Counted from the first letter of the stretch, positions 16,963 to 26,766 are shown. The stretch is DNA of 64,000 nucleotides from Neobacillus driksii (GCF_013409995.1 NZ_JACCBX010000010.1:186001-250000); one strand, 5' to 3'. Program-made: numbers and translations. Notes: generated by a model from the letters alone, not told the origin.

Positions 16963-17988
16963 ATGAAAAAACGGGAACGAGCGAAACGGAAAGATAATAT
17001 AATATTCCTTCCCGGACTCGAAAAGAGATTGACGGATAAGGGTCTTGAGAGCCTTCAAAACAAGAGATACCAAGAAGCTATTTCTTTGCTCGAGGAAGCG
17101 AAGGCTCATGACCCAGAAAATAGTGACATACTAATAGGACTCGTGCTCGCATACTTTGAAGCAGGAGCCTATATAAAAGCGAAAGACTTAGCGAATGAAA
17201 TGCTATTAAAGGGCATCGGTGAGTATTTTCATATGGTCGATTTGTATCTGACCATCTTAATACAGCTGCATGAATATCAGGAAATTGTTTCAACGATTGA
17301 AGCCCTGTTTGACGAAAAAGAAATCCCACCAGACAGACATGATCATTTCCTCACCATCCTCCAATTTAGTAAACGGATGGCTGACAATAGTCAGCAGGAA
17401 CTGATGGAAGAAGTAAAAAAAGAGCCCCATCTGAAAGAGCTCAAACTAACATCTCTTAAAAATCTAAACGAACAAATGCTTGCGATTTCGAGTTTGGCGG
17501 AGAAAAATATTCGTCCTTATATGGATGAAATCAAAGAATATCTCAATTCAGAATCTGGTCACCCTTTCTTGAAAACTATGCTCCTGACCTTATTAAAAGA
17601 GCAGGAATATGATAAGAAAATAGAGGTTAAGAAGTTTAATGAGGAATTAGGCATTGTCCCCACAGAACTTCCAGACATTCAAACACAGCCGAGAATGAAG
17701 GAAATAGAGAAGATACTAGAGGCAAATTTAGAAAATAGTGACCCTGTTTTATTTGAAAATATGAAAGGAATGGTAGAGAGGATTTTCTTTATAAGCTATC
17801 CTTTCGAGCTCAAGCCTGAAGCCGCGACAGCATGGGCTGCTGCTTTTCACTTATTAGTTCTTGATTACCTAGGCGGAGAACCGGATGTCGATAATGTTTC
17901 AGAGGAATACGAGATTTCTACTGAAATGATAGAGCAGGCACTTGCGAAAATTAGAGAATTAGAAGAAATTTCTTATCCCAATATATAG
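16963..17988 (+). CDS. ysoA: TPR-repeat protein YsoA
   Basis: A 341-residue tetratricopeptide-type protein of unknown function, found upstream of tig in Bacillus. Helical repeats are visible in GLESLQNKRYQEAISLLEEAKA and LVLAYFEAGAYIKAKDLANEML. The later part is helical and acidic and has no enzymatic motif. Two starts are possible: ATG 16942 has no ribosome site, whereas ATG 16963 follows GAGGAC at 16946-16951, so 16963 is preferred; the spacing (11 nt) is slightly long. No membrane segment. Confidence 0.85.
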   Translation: MKKRERAKRKDNIIFLPGLEKRLTDKGLESLQNKRYQEAISLLEEAKAHDPENSDILIGLVLAYFEAGAYIKAKDLANEMLLKGIGEYFHMVDLYLTILIQLHEYQEIVSTIEALFDEKEIPPDRHDHFLTILQFSKRMADNSQQELMEEVKKEPHLKELKLTSLKNLNEQMLAISSLAEKNIRPYMDEIKEYLNSESGHPFLKTMLLTLLKEQEYDKKIEVKKFNEELGIVPTELPDIQTQPRMKEIEKILEANLENSDPVLFENMKGMVERIFFISYPFELKPEAATAWAAAFHLLVLDYLGGEPDVDNVSEEYEISTEMIEQALAKIRELEEISYPNI

Positions 17989-18137
17989 GTAACTCTGTTG
18001 AAAGAAAAAAATCCTGTGTTATAATGTAAGGGTTGCATTGTGTAAAAACTATCTTTTACATAAAAAAAGAGGGTAATTCATTATCCTGACAAATTCGTTA
18101 CGAATGAAATGATAATAGATTGTTGGAGGGAAATAGT

Positions 18138-19415
18138 ATGACAGTAAAATGGGAAAAGCAAGAAGGAAACACCGGTGTCCTTACTGTTGAAGTAAGTGCT
18201 GAAAAAGTAAATGAAGGCCTAACTGCAGCTTTTAATAAAGTTGTTAAGACAGTAAATGTACCTGGTTTCCGTAAAGGAAAAATGCCACGTCAAATGTTCG
18301 AAAAGCGTTTTGGCGTAGAATCTCTTTATCAAGATGCATTAGATATTCTTCTTCCAGAAGCATACGGAAATGCAATTGACGAAGCAGGTATTGAACCAAT
18401 CGACCGTCCTGATATCGACATCGAACAAATGGAAAAAGGTAAAGAACTTATCTTCAAAGCAACTGTACAAGTTAAGCCTGAAGTAACATTAGGCGAGTAC
18501 AAAGGTTTAGAAGTAGAAGAGTTCGACACAACTGTAACTGACGAAGATGTAGCAAAAGAATTAGAAACTCTTCAAAACCGTCAAGCTGAGCTTGTAGTGA
18601 AAGAAGAAGGTACTGCTGAACTTGGCGATACTGTTGTTCTTGACTTTGAAGGATTCGTTGATGGTGAAGCATTCGAAGGTGGAAAAGCTGAAAATCATTC
18701 ACTTGAATTAGGTTCTGGCTCATTCATTCCAGGATTTGAAGAGCAGTTAGTAGGAGTAGCTACTGGCGAATCTAAAGACGTTGAAGTATCTTTCCCTGAA
18801 GAGTACCATGCAGCTGAACTTGCTGGTAAGCCAGCAGTATTCAAAGTAACAGTTCATGAAATTAAAGGTAAAGAACTTCCGGCTTTAGATGACGAGTTTG
18901 CAAAAGATGTTGATGATGAAGTTGAAACATTAGATGCATTAAAAGAAAAAATCAGAACTCGCTTAGAAGACAGCAAGAAGCACGAAGCTGAACATCACCT
19001 ACGTGATTCTGTAGTTGAAAAAGCGGCTGAAACTGCACAAGTTGAAATTCCAGAAGTTATGGTAACAAACGAAGTAAACCGTATGCTTCAAGAATTCGAG
19101 CAACGTTTACAAATGCAAGGTATGAACCTTGAGCTTTACTTCCAATTCTCAGGTCAAGATGAAAATGCTTTACGTGAGCAAATGAAAGAAGAAGCTGTAA
19201 ACCGTGTTCGTGTTGCGTTAACACTTGAAGCAATTGCAAAAGCTGAAAATATCGAAGCTACTGACGAAGATGTAAATGCTGAGCTTGAAAAAATGGCTGG
19301 CATGTACAATATGACTGTTGATAACATTAAGGCTGCACTTGGCGGCGTTGAAGGTATCAAAGGTGATCTTCAAAAGCAAAAAGCGGTTGAATTCTTAATC
19401 GAAAATAAAAAATAA
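18138..19415 (+). CDS. tig: Trigger factor (ribosome-associated chaperone, PPIase)
   Basis: Chaperone that binds nascent chains at the ribosome exit. The 425-residue protein has the ribosome-binding N-terminal domain with the signature GFRKGKMPR, the FKBP-type peptidyl-prolyl isomerase domain (about 160-245, GDTVVLDFEGFVDG) and the helical C-terminal chaperone domain. The ATG at 18138 follows TTGGAGGGAA, so the upstream TTG at 18120 is rejected. Codon use is strongly biased, as for abundant proteins. Confidence 0.98.
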   Translation: MTVKWEKQEGNTGVLTVEVSAEKVNEGLTAAFNKVVKTVNVPGFRKGKMPRQMFEKRFGVESLYQDALDILLPEAYGNAIDEAGIEPIDRPDIDIEQMEKGKELIFKATVQVKPEVTLGEYKGLEVEEFDTTVTDEDVAKELETLQNRQAELVVKEEGTAELGDTVVLDFEGFVDGEAFEGGKAENHSLELGSGSFIPGFEEQLVGVATGESKDVEVSFPEEYHAAELAGKPAVFKVTVHEIKGKELPALDDEFAKDVDDEVETLDALKEKIRTRLEDSKKHEAEHHLRDSVVEKAAETAQVEIPEVMVTNEVNRMLQEFEQRLQMQGMNLELYFQFSGQDENALREQMKEEAVNRVRVALTLEAIAKAENIEATDEDVNAELEKMAGMYNMTVDNIKAALGGVEGIKGDLQKQKAVEFLIENKK

Positions 19416-19425
19416 TAAGTATTGT

Positions 19426-19463
19426 AAAAACATGGCACGAGTTTATCGTGCCTGTTTTTATAC
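19426..19463 (+). terminator. Terminator of tig
   Basis: AAAAACATGGCACGA (19426-19440) pairs with TCGTGCCTGTTTTT (19446-19459). Confidence 0.9.
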
Positions 19464-19778
19464 ATTTTTTCAATTACATATTATAATAAGTACAGGGAAA
19501 CCTTTTTAACAAGTAGCAGGAAAAACAGTTTTACATAGCGAATTAAGTAAAACCGGCATTATCAAAGATTTAATTTGATGAAAAATGGTTATGCTTAATG
19601 GGTACATAGGAATTACTTAAAGTGCTCCAAACAAAAAATCGTCCGCTTCCAGGAAAACATAATTGAAGAAGGCTTTTTATTACCAGTCCGCTGGGTCCAT
19701 GTGTTACAATGCAATACATACCGCTGAATCGTATCGAAAAAGAAACGGATTTTTGTTTGTGTTACGCAACTTTAAATA
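19464..19778. other. Intergenic region tig-clpX, no clear element
   Basis: About 315 bp without an open frame that resembles a gene. A weak promoter may lie near TACAAT (19705-19710). I see no CtsR operator, riboswitch or repeat in it. Confidence 0.4.
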
Positions 19779-19790
19779 GTGTTATAACAC
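19779..19790. promoter_or_regulatory. 12-bp perfect palindrome before clpX
   Basis: GTGTTATAACAC is a perfect palindrome that ends 20 bp before the clpX start. It could be an operator or a small hairpin near the ribosome site; no regulator is recognised. Confidence 0.4.
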
Positions 19791-19810
19791 GTTTTCAAGG
19801 GGTGAAAGAA

Positions 19811-21070
19811 TTGTTTAAATTTAATGATGAAAAAGGCCAATTAAAGTGTTCCTTCTGTGGGAAGACACAAGACCAAGTACGTAAATTGGTGGCCGGACCA
19901 GGTGTATATATATGTGACGAGTGTATCGAGCTTTGCACAGAAATCGTTGAAGAAGAGCTTGGAACAGAAGAGGAAGTAGAATTTAAAGACGTTCCTAAAC
20001 CAAAAGAGATCTGTGAGATTCTTGATGATTACGTCATTGGTCAAGACCAAGCAAAGAAATCGCTGTCAGTAGCGGTTTATAATCACTACAAACGAATCAA
20101 TTCGAATAGTAAAATTGATGACGTAGAGCTTTCAAAAAGTAATATCGCTATGATTGGACCAACTGGAAGTGGTAAAACGTTATTAGCTCAGACATTAGCA
20201 CGGATTCTTAATGTTCCATTTGCGATTGCTGATGCCACATCTTTAACTGAAGCTGGTTATGTTGGGGAAGACGTAGAAAATATTCTTTTAAAATTGATTC
20301 AAGCCGCTGATTACGATGTGGAAAAAGCTGAAAAGGGTATTATTTATATTGATGAAATTGATAAAATTGCCCGTAAATCAGAAAATCCTTCAATCACAAG
20401 AGATGTATCTGGTGAAGGTGTACAGCAAGCATTATTAAAAATTCTAGAAGGTACGGTTGCGAGCGTTCCACCTCAAGGCGGACGGAAACATCCACACCAA
20501 GAATTCATTCAAATCGATACAACAAATATTCTCTTTATTTGCGGTGGTGCGTTTGATGGTATCGAACCAATCATTAAGCGCCGCTTAGGTCAAAAAGTTA
20601 TCGGATTTGGTTCTGATGTTAAGCAGCAGGAAATTTCGCAGAAAGAGCTTCTTTCGAAAGTATTACCTGAGGACTTACTCCGCTTCGGTTTAATTCCTGA
20701 ATTCATTGGTCGTCTTCCTGTTATTGCAAGTCTTGAGCAGTTAGATGAGGAAGCATTGATTGAAATTCTTACGAAGCCAAAGAATGCTTTAGTAAAGCAA
20801 TATCAAAAAATGCTTGAAATCGATGAAGTAGAATTGGAATTTGAAGAGGGCGCACTTAGTGAAATCGCGAAGAAAGCGATTGAACGTAAAACAGGCGCAC
20901 GTGGTTTGCGTTCTATTATTGAAGGAATCATGCTTGATGTCATGTTCGACCTGCCTTCTCGTGATGATATTCAGAAATGTATTATTACGAAAGAAACGGT
21001 TATCGACAATAGTGTTCCGAAGCTTGTCTTAGAAGATGGAACCGTTGTAGCAGAAGAAAAATCTGCTTAA
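19811..21070 (+). CDS. clpX: ClpX, ATPase subunit of the ClpXP protease
   Basis: AAA+ unfoldase that feeds substrates to ClpP. The 419-residue product has the N-terminal zinc-binding domain (CSFC and CDEC, residues about 13-40), Walker A GPTGSGKT, Walker B IIYIDEIDKI, the pore loop GYVGED and the sensor-2 region with GARGLRSIIEG; the IGF loop (KVIGFGSD) for ClpP contact is present. The TTG at 19811 is the start: the protein then begins like B. subtilis ClpX (next residues FKFN) and GGGGTGAAAG precedes it. Confidence 0.97.
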   Translation: MFKFNDEKGQLKCSFCGKTQDQVRKLVAGPGVYICDECIELCTEIVEEELGTEEEVEFKDVPKPKEICEILDDYVIGQDQAKKSLSVAVYNHYKRINSNSKIDDVELSKSNIAMIGPTGSGKTLLAQTLARILNVPFAIADATSLTEAGYVGEDVENILLKLIQAADYDVEKAEKGIIYIDEIDKIARKSENPSITRDVSGEGVQQALLKILEGTVASVPPQGGRKHPHQEFIQIDTTNILFICGGAFDGIEPIIKRRLGQKVIGFGSDVKQQEISQKELLSKVLPEDLLRFGLIPEFIGRLPVIASLEQLDEEALIEILTKPKNALVKQYQKMLEIDEVELEFEEGALSEIAKKAIERKTGARGLRSIIEGIMLDVMFDLPSRDDIQKCIITKETVIDNSVPKLVLEDGTVVAEEKSA

Positions 21071-21083
21071 TCAAATCAAACTA

Positions 21084-21118
21084 AGAGAACTCAGTTAATC
21101 TGCTGGGTTCTCTTTTTC
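21084..21118 (+). terminator. Terminator of clpX
   Basis: AGAGAACTCAG (21084-21094) pairs with CTGGGTTCTCT (21103-21113), then TTTT. Confidence 0.88.
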
Positions 21119-21162
21119 TGCAGATTATACGTGCCAACAAAAACAGTTTCTTACAATTTGTG

Positions 21163-21192
21163 GTTTATTCCCTCTCTATGCAGGAAATACTT
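21163..21192 (+). promoter_or_regulatory. Forespore (sigma-F/sigma-G) promoter of lonB
   Basis: GTTTA (21163-21167), 15 bp, GGAAATACTT (21183-21192). The -10 matches the forespore pattern GGnrAnAnTw at every fixed position. B. subtilis lonB is a forespore gene under sigma-F, which agrees. Confidence 0.75.
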
Positions 21193-21233
21193 ATAAATAA
21201 CTACTTAAGTTTATTGTAGCAGGAGGGAAAATT

Positions 21234-22901
21234 ATGAGTTGGACGGGGATTGCCTTATTTGTACAGCTGTTTTTCGGAATTATCATTGGGCTGTATTTTT
21301 GGAATTTGCTAAGGAACCAACGGACACAAAAGGTTTCCATTGATCGGGAATCCCGTAAGGAAATGGAACAGCTTCGAAAAATGAGATCCATATCATTAAC
21401 AGAACCATTAGCTGAAAAAGTACGTCCGACTAGCTTCCAGGATATTGTTGGACAAGAAGACGGTATAAAGTCATTAAAAGCAGCATTATGCGGACCAAAT
21501 CCTCAGCATGTCATTATTTATGGACCACCTGGGGTAGGAAAGACAGCTGCTGCTCGATTAGTTTTAGAAGAAGCGAAAAAAAATCAAAAATCTCCATTTA
21601 AACAAAACTCTGTCTTCATTGAATTAGATGCAACAACTGCTCGGTTTGATGAAAGAGGCATTGCTGATCCACTAATTGGTTCGGTTCACGATCCGATTTA
21701 TCAAGGTGCGGGAGCAATGGGGCAAGCGGGGATTCCTCAGCCCAAGCAAGGCGCAGTTACCAATGCGCATGGCGGTGTTTTATTTATTGATGAGATTGGC
21801 GAGCTGCACCCGATTCAAATGAACAAGCTTTTAAAGGTTCTCGAAGACCGAAAAGTATTTCTTGAAAGTGCCTATTATCATGAAGAAAATAATCAGATTC
21901 CTACACATATCCATGATATTTTTAAGAACGGTCTGCCGGCAGATTTTCGTTTAATTGGAGCCACAACAAGAACGCCAAGTGAAATACCACCTGCGATTCG
22001 TTCACGCTGTATGGAAGTTTTTTTCAGAGATTTAACGCAAGAAGAAATTATTCAGGTTGGGCAAAAAGCAGCTGAAAAAGTAAAACTAGATATTAGTGAA
22101 ACTGGCTTAGATATTTTATCTACATATGCAAGAAATGGACGCGAAGCCGTTAATATGATTCAAATTTCTGCAGGGCTCGCGATTACCGATGAACGTAGTT
22201 ATATAAAAGACGAAGATTTAGAATGGGTGGCTCATTCTAGTCAATTATCACCAAGAATGGAAAGAAAAATTAATGACGATTCTCGAGTGGGCCTTGTAAA
22301 TGGACTAGCCGTTTATGGTCCAAATACAGGGGCATTGCTGGAAATAGAAGTAACGGTCATCCCGGCCAAAGATAAGGGAACCATTAACATTACCGGGATT
22401 GTCGATGAAGAAAGTATTGGCGGACAAGGAAAATCCATACGCAGGAAAAGTATGGCACGTGGTTCGATTGAAAATGTTATTACCGTTCTACGATCAATGG
22501 GTGTCCCAGCAGGCGATTTTGATATTCATGTCAATTTCCCAGGCGGTGTTCCAATCGATGGTCCGTCTGCAGGAATTGCCATGGCAACGGGGATTTATTC
22601 GGCCATTTACAAAGTTCCGATAGATAACAAGGTAGCGATGACAGGAGAAATAAGCATTCATGGAAACGTGAAGCCAATCGGCGGCGTATACCCTAAGGTG
22701 AAGGCAGCTCAAAAAGCGGGTGCGACCACCGTTATCATCCCTGAAGAAAATATGCAATCGATATTAAATGAAATTAAAGGAATCCGGATTGTTCCGGTTA
22801 CCCATTTAAGTGAAGTTTTTGACATTGCGCTCGTCAATAACCTTGCCCAAAATCAAGCTATTCCAGCTTCTGTCGAGCTTTCTAAAAAAGAATCCATTTA
22901 A
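21234..22901 (+). CDS. lonB: ATP-dependent protease LonB (forespore)
   Basis: Membrane-associated Lon-type AAA+ protease of 555 residues. It has an N-terminal transmembrane segment (about 4-24) in place of the long Lon substrate-binding domain, Walker A GPPGVGKTA, Walker B VLFIDEIGEL, and a C-terminal Lon protease domain with the catalytic Ser in DGPSAGIAMATG and Lys in PKVKAAQKAG. In B. subtilis it localises around the forespore membrane. The upstream forespore promoter is consistent. Confidence 0.96.
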   Translation: MSWTGIALFVQLFFGIIIGLYFWNLLRNQRTQKVSIDRESRKEMEQLRKMRSISLTEPLAEKVRPTSFQDIVGQEDGIKSLKAALCGPNPQHVIIYGPPGVGKTAAARLVLEEAKKNQKSPFKQNSVFIELDATTARFDERGIADPLIGSVHDPIYQGAGAMGQAGIPQPKQGAVTNAHGGVLFIDEIGELHPIQMNKLLKVLEDRKVFLESAYYHEENNQIPTHIHDIFKNGLPADFRLIGATTRTPSEIPPAIRSRCMEVFFRDLTQEEIIQVGQKAAEKVKLDISETGLDILSTYARNGREAVNMIQISAGLAITDERSYIKDEDLEWVAHSSQLSPRMERKINDDSRVGLVNGLAVYGPNTGALLEIEVTVIPAKDKGTINITGIVDEESIGGQGKSIRRKSMARGSIENVITVLRSMGVPAGDFDIHVNFPGGVPIDGPSAGIAMATGIYSAIYKVPIDNKVAMTGEISIHGNVKPIGGVYPKVKAAQKAGATTVIIPEENMQSILNEIKGIRIVPVTHLSEVFDIALVNNLAQNQAIPASVELSKKESI

Positions 22902-22906
22902 CCATT

Positions 22907-22939
22907 ACACTTCGGTTGTAAAAACCGAAGTGTTTTTTA
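22907..22939 (+). terminator. Terminator of lonB
   Basis: ACACTTCGGTT (22907-22917) pairs with AACCGAAGTGT (22923-22933), then six T. Confidence 0.92.
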
Positions 22940-22979
22940 TGAAAGAAATGGTGCTAGTTTGGGAAAATTAAAATATATA

Positions 22980-23010
22980 TTGACAAGCAGATATTGTGCT
23001 TTCGTAATAT
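22980..23010 (+). promoter_or_regulatory. Candidate sigma-A promoter of lonA
   Basis: TTGACA (22980-22985) and TAATAT (23005-23010) with a 19-bp spacer, longer than ideal. No CtsR-type heptad operator is evident. Confidence 0.45.
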
Positions 23011-23107
23011 TAGACACATATATGCAAATGAGATAGAATTGTACAAAGACGATTTGCTGCTTTTATGAGCAAGAAAGATTGATTGATGCATGTGGAGGTG
23101 CAATTTA

Positions 23108-25435
23108 ATGGCGAAAGAGATAGAATTGATCGTCCCCCTCCTGCCGCTTCGAGGGTTGCTGGTATATCCGACAATGGTCCTTCATTTAGATGTTGGACGT
23201 GAAAGATCGGTTGAAGCCCTTGAAAAAGCGATGGTAGATGACCATTTAATTTTTTTAACAACACAAAAGGATATTGCAATAGACGATCCTTCAGAAGAGG
23301 ATTTATACCAAATTGGTACATTAACGAAGGTTAAACAAATGCTTAAGCTTCCAAATGGAACCATTCGAGTATTGGTTGAGGGACTAAACAGAGCAAAAAT
23401 ACAAGCATTTCATGATGAGGACGAATATTATGCTGTCAGCATTATGACATATGAAGAAGCAACAACAAAGGATGTAGAAGATCAGGCATTAATGAGAACG
23501 ATGCTTGAGTATTTTGAGCAATACATAAAGTTATCGAAAAAAATCTCCGCAGAAACCTATGCTTCGGTGGTAGACATTGAAGAACCAGGAAGAATGGCAG
23601 ATATTATTGCTTCTCATTTGCCAATCAAACTGAAAGAAAAACAAGCAATACTTGAAACCATTGATGTTAAGCAACGAATGAATATGGTCATTGATACCAT
23701 TCAAAATGAAAAAGAAGTGCTTAATCTAGAGAAGAAGATTGGGCAGCGTGTAAAGCGTTCTATGGAAAGGACGCAAAAGGAATATTACCTGCGTGAGCAA
23801 ATGAAGGCGATTCAGAAGGAATTAGGCGATAAAGAAGGTAAAACCGGTGAAATCGCTGAACTAACGGAAAAAATTAAAAATGCGGGTATGCCTGAGAATG
23901 TTCAGCAAACTGCATTAAAAGAACTTGACCGCTATGAAAAAGTGCCTTCAAGCTCAGCAGAAAGTGCCGTTATTCGTAACTATATTGAATGGCTGATTAC
24001 CATCCCATGGTCGAAGAAAACCGACGATGATATTGATATTCATCGTGCTGAAAAAATCCTTAATCAGGACCATTTCGGTCTTGAAAAAGTAAAAGAACGT
24101 GTGCTGGAGTTTTTATCGGTTCAGAAACTGACCAATTCCTTAAAAGGGCCAATTTTATGTCTTGCTGGACCTCCAGGAGTAGGAAAAACAAGCTTAGCAC
24201 GCTCCATAGCGAATTCATTAAATCGTAATTTTGTCCGTGTATCCCTCGGTGGTGTTCGTGATGAATCTGAAATTCGCGGTCATCGAAGAACCTATGTTGG
24301 AGCAATGCCAGGTCGAATTATCCAGGGAATGAAAAAAGCGGGTACCATTAATCCAGTCTTTTTATTAGATGAGATTGATAAAATGTCCAGCGACTTCCGT
24401 GGTGATCCTTCTTCTGCAATGCTTGAGGTGCTGGATCCGGAACAAAACCATAATTTTAGCGATCATTATATCGAGGAAACCTATGACCTTTCAAAAGTAA
24501 TGTTTATTGCGACCGCCAATAATTTGTCAACAATTCCAGGTCCACTTTTAGATAGGATGGAAATTATTACGATTGCAGGTTATACAGAGATTGAAAAAGT
24601 TCATATTACAAGAGACCATTTGCTGCCAAAACAGATTAAAGAAAATGGGCTGACAAAAGGCATTCTCCAAGTGCGTGATGACGCGATTCTTAAGGTGGTT
24701 AGATATTATACACGTGAAGCAGGTGTGCGGAGCCTCGAGCGACAAATGGCTACCATCTGCCGGAAGACAGCGAAAATTGTGGTTTCGGGTGAGAAAAAAC
24801 GTGTTGTTGTTACAGAAAAGAATGTGGAGGAGTTCCTTGGTAAGCCTAAATTTCGTTACGGTCAAGCCGAAACAGAGGATCAAGTCGGAGTTGCGACAGG
24901 TCTGGCTTACACGACTGTTGGCGGTGATACCTTGCAAATTGAAGTGTCTCTTTCGCCAGGTAAAGGAAGACTCGTACTAACAGGTAAACTTGGGGACGTC
25001 ATGAAAGAATCGGCCCAGGCGGCATTTAGCTATATTCGTTCTAAAGCCGGTGAACTTGGAATTGAAGAAAACTTCCATGAAAAATATGATGTTCACATTC
25101 ATGTTCCAGAAGGTGCTGTTCCAAAAGATGGTCCATCTGCAGGAATCACAATGGCGACTGCACTTGTGTCGGCGCTAACGGGCAGAGCCATTCGCCGTGA
25201 AGTAGGAATGACAGGTGAGATTACACTAAGAGGCCGGGTGCTTCCGATTGGCGGATTAAAAGAAAAAACACTCAGTGCTCATCGTGCAGGATTAACCAAA
25301 GTTATTCTCCCTAAGGATAATGAAATGGATATCGATGATATTCCAGAAAGCGTAAGAAATGAAATAGAGTTTGTGCTTGTTTCACATGTCGATGAAGTTC
25401 TTCGGCATGCACTAGTAGAAGGTGGATTGCAATGA
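23108..25435 (+). CDS. lonA: ATP-dependent protease LonA
   Basis: Cytosolic Lon protease, degrading misfolded and regulatory proteins. The 775-residue product has the N-terminal LON substrate domain (PLLPLRGLLVYP onwards, about 1-200), a coiled region, the AAA+ module (GPPGVGKTS, VFLLDEIDKM) and the serine-lysine protease domain (Ser in DGPSAGITMAT, Lys in GGLKEKTLSAHRAG). The ATG at 23108 follows GGAGGTG; the in-frame codon at 23090 is unlikely. Its last codons overlap the ysxC start (ATGA). Confidence 0.98.
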   Translation: MAKEIELIVPLLPLRGLLVYPTMVLHLDVGRERSVEALEKAMVDDHLIFLTTQKDIAIDDPSEEDLYQIGTLTKVKQMLKLPNGTIRVLVEGLNRAKIQAFHDEDEYYAVSIMTYEEATTKDVEDQALMRTMLEYFEQYIKLSKKISAETYASVVDIEEPGRMADIIASHLPIKLKEKQAILETIDVKQRMNMVIDTIQNEKEVLNLEKKIGQRVKRSMERTQKEYYLREQMKAIQKELGDKEGKTGEIAELTEKIKNAGMPENVQQTALKELDRYEKVPSSSAESAVIRNYIEWLITIPWSKKTDDDIDIHRAEKILNQDHFGLEKVKERVLEFLSVQKLTNSLKGPILCLAGPPGVGKTSLARSIANSLNRNFVRVSLGGVRDESEIRGHRRTYVGAMPGRIIQGMKKAGTINPVFLLDEIDKMSSDFRGDPSSAMLEVLDPEQNHNFSDHYIEETYDLSKVMFIATANNLSTIPGPLLDRMEIITIAGYTEIEKVHITRDHLLPKQIKENGLTKGILQVRDDAILKVVRYYTREAGVRSLERQMATICRKTAKIVVSGEKKRVVVTEKNVEEFLGKPKFRYGQAETEDQVGVATGLAYTTVGGDTLQIEVSLSPGKGRLVLTGKLGDVMKESAQAAFSYIRSKAGELGIEENFHEKYDVHIHVPEGAVPKDGPSAGITMATALVSALTGRAIRREVGMTGEITLRGRVLPIGGLKEKTLSAHRAGLTKVILPKDNEMDIDDIPESVRNEIEFVLVSHVDEVLRHALVEGGLQ

Positions 25436-26013
25436 AAGTAGTTAGTTCCGATATCGTCATCAGTGCCGTAAGGCCAGAGCAGTACCCTGAAACAGACCTG
25501 CCTGAATTTGCATTAGCAGGTCGCTCGAATGTTGGTAAGTCTTCTTTTATCAATAAAATGCTAAACCGAAAAGGGCTTGCAAGAATTTCGTCAAAGCCGG
25601 GTAAAACACAAACATTAAACTTTTATTTAATCAATGAAATCCTTCACTTTGTCGATGTTCCGGGTTATGGATACGCGAAGGTTTCAAAGTCCGAGCGTGC
25701 TGCTTGGGGAAGAATGATTGAAACGTATTTTACCTCCAGAGAGCAATTGAAAGCAGCCGTTTTAATTGTTGACTTACGACACCCGCCCACACAGGATGAT
25801 ATCATGATGTATGATTTCTTAAAGCATTATGGAATTCCTTGTGTCATCATCGCGACAAAGGCGGATAAAATCCCAAGAGGGAAATGGCAGAAACATTTAA
25901 AAGTAACGAAGGAAACGCTCGATTTAGATGAAAATGATCAAATCGTCCTTTTCTCATCCGAAACAGGTGAAGGAAAAGATAAAGCGTGGTCTATTTTACA
26001 AAGCTATATGTAA
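25432..26013 (+). CDS. ysxC: Ribosome biogenesis GTPase YsxC (EngB family)
   Basis: Essential small GTPase of 193 residues that acts in 50S ribosomal subunit assembly. G1 is GRSNVGKSS (residues 30-38), G3 is DVPGYGYAKV, G4 is TKADK and G5 is FSSETGEG. It overlaps lonA by 4 bp, so translation is probably coupled, as in B. subtilis. Confidence 0.97.
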   Translation: MKVVSSDIVISAVRPEQYPETDLPEFALAGRSNVGKSSFINKMLNRKGLARISSKPGKTQTLNFYLINEILHFVDVPGYGYAKVSKSERAAWGRMIETYFTSREQLKAAVLIVDLRHPPTQDDIMMYDFLKHYGIPCVIIATKADKIPRGKWQKHLKVTKETLDLDENDQIVLFSSETGEGKDKAWSILQSYM

Positions 26014-26016
26014 TAA

Positions 26017-26052
26017 AAACGTCAGGCACCTTTGGCCTGACGTTTATTTTTT
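26017..26052. terminator. Bidirectional terminator between ysxC and ysxD
   Basis: AAACGTCAGGC (26017-26027) pairs with GCCTGACGTTT (26035-26045), followed by ATTTTTT; it overlaps the end of the convergent reverse-strand gene. Confidence 0.9.
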
Positions 26053-26532
26053 CTTTTTAAAAAGAAAGTAGATTCCGACTAGAATGATGACCGCAGGCCA
26101 AAACTTCCAAACAAAACTCAGGCCATTTTGCAGTAACCCAAAATATTCTGCAACTTTGTCGTAAAATAATAGCAATAATGCCAATACTAAAAAGAGAAAC
26201 GCTTGAAACAAACCATTATTCGTTTTTTGAAAACGTAGAAAGTAGCCGATGGATATAAATAATACAAGCATGCCAATCGTGTTGTTCGGCCAAATTAAGA
26301 TTTTGCCGGCCATATGGTAATGAAGGCCAAAACCTGCGATGATGACACCTGGTAAGATGGCTTCATGGTCATTTGCAGAGTATCCCTGCCCTAAAAAGGC
26401 AACGCCGATAATAATAAGAAGTGTCGGCCACGAATAAAATGTCTGTAAAACTGTAAATCCCGATTGCTGTAAGAATAGAAAGGCTCCAAAGCCTATGAGA
26501 ATAATTCCAGGGAAAACACGCTGGTTCTTCAT
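26044..26532 (-). CDS. ysxD: LiaI/LiaF-like membrane protein, position of ysxD
   Basis: A 162-residue protein that is mostly membrane, with about five to six hydrophobic segments (for example IILIGFGAFLFLQQSG and WPTLLIIIGVAFLG) and a basic end KKKK. The repeated pattern of glycine-containing helices with FxWPxxLI-type segments resembles the LiaI-LiaF transmembrane family; its function is unknown. It sits between ysxC and hemA where B. subtilis has ysxD, so the symbol rests mainly on position. Transcribed against its neighbours. Confidence 0.72.
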   Translation of the reverse strand: MKNQRVFPGIILIGFGAFLFLQQSGFTVLQTFYSWPTLLIIIGVAFLGQGYSANDHEAILPGVIIAGFGLHYHMAGKILIWPNNTIGMLVLFISIGYFLRFQKTNNGLFQAFLFLVLALLLLFYDKVAEYFGLLQNGLSFVWKFWPAVIILVGIYFLFKKKK

Positions 26533-26697
26533 TTTAACACCACTTCCAGAAAGGTTTACTTGAATCTAGTCTATTTTTTTGGTACTGTACATAAGGATGA
26601 TATAATTTATTAATTACCGAACTTTTTTTTCCTATCTATAGTAACATATTCTTTCTTATTCTGTTCACAATTACCGGGTAAAAGTTAAAAAAACCCG

Positions 26698-26706
26698 TGT
26701 TATAAT
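26698..26706 (+). promoter_or_regulatory. Extended -10 promoter of the hem operon
   Basis: TGTTATAAT, with TATAAT at 26701-26706 and TG at 26698-26699; no good -35. It lies about 60 bp before hemA. The PerR box of B. subtilis hemA is not recognised here. Confidence 0.6.
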
Positions 26707-26766
26707 CAGACTAGTTAATAATGTATTAGTAGTTTTTGTATTACTTATTGGGGGTGTACTTCAAAA

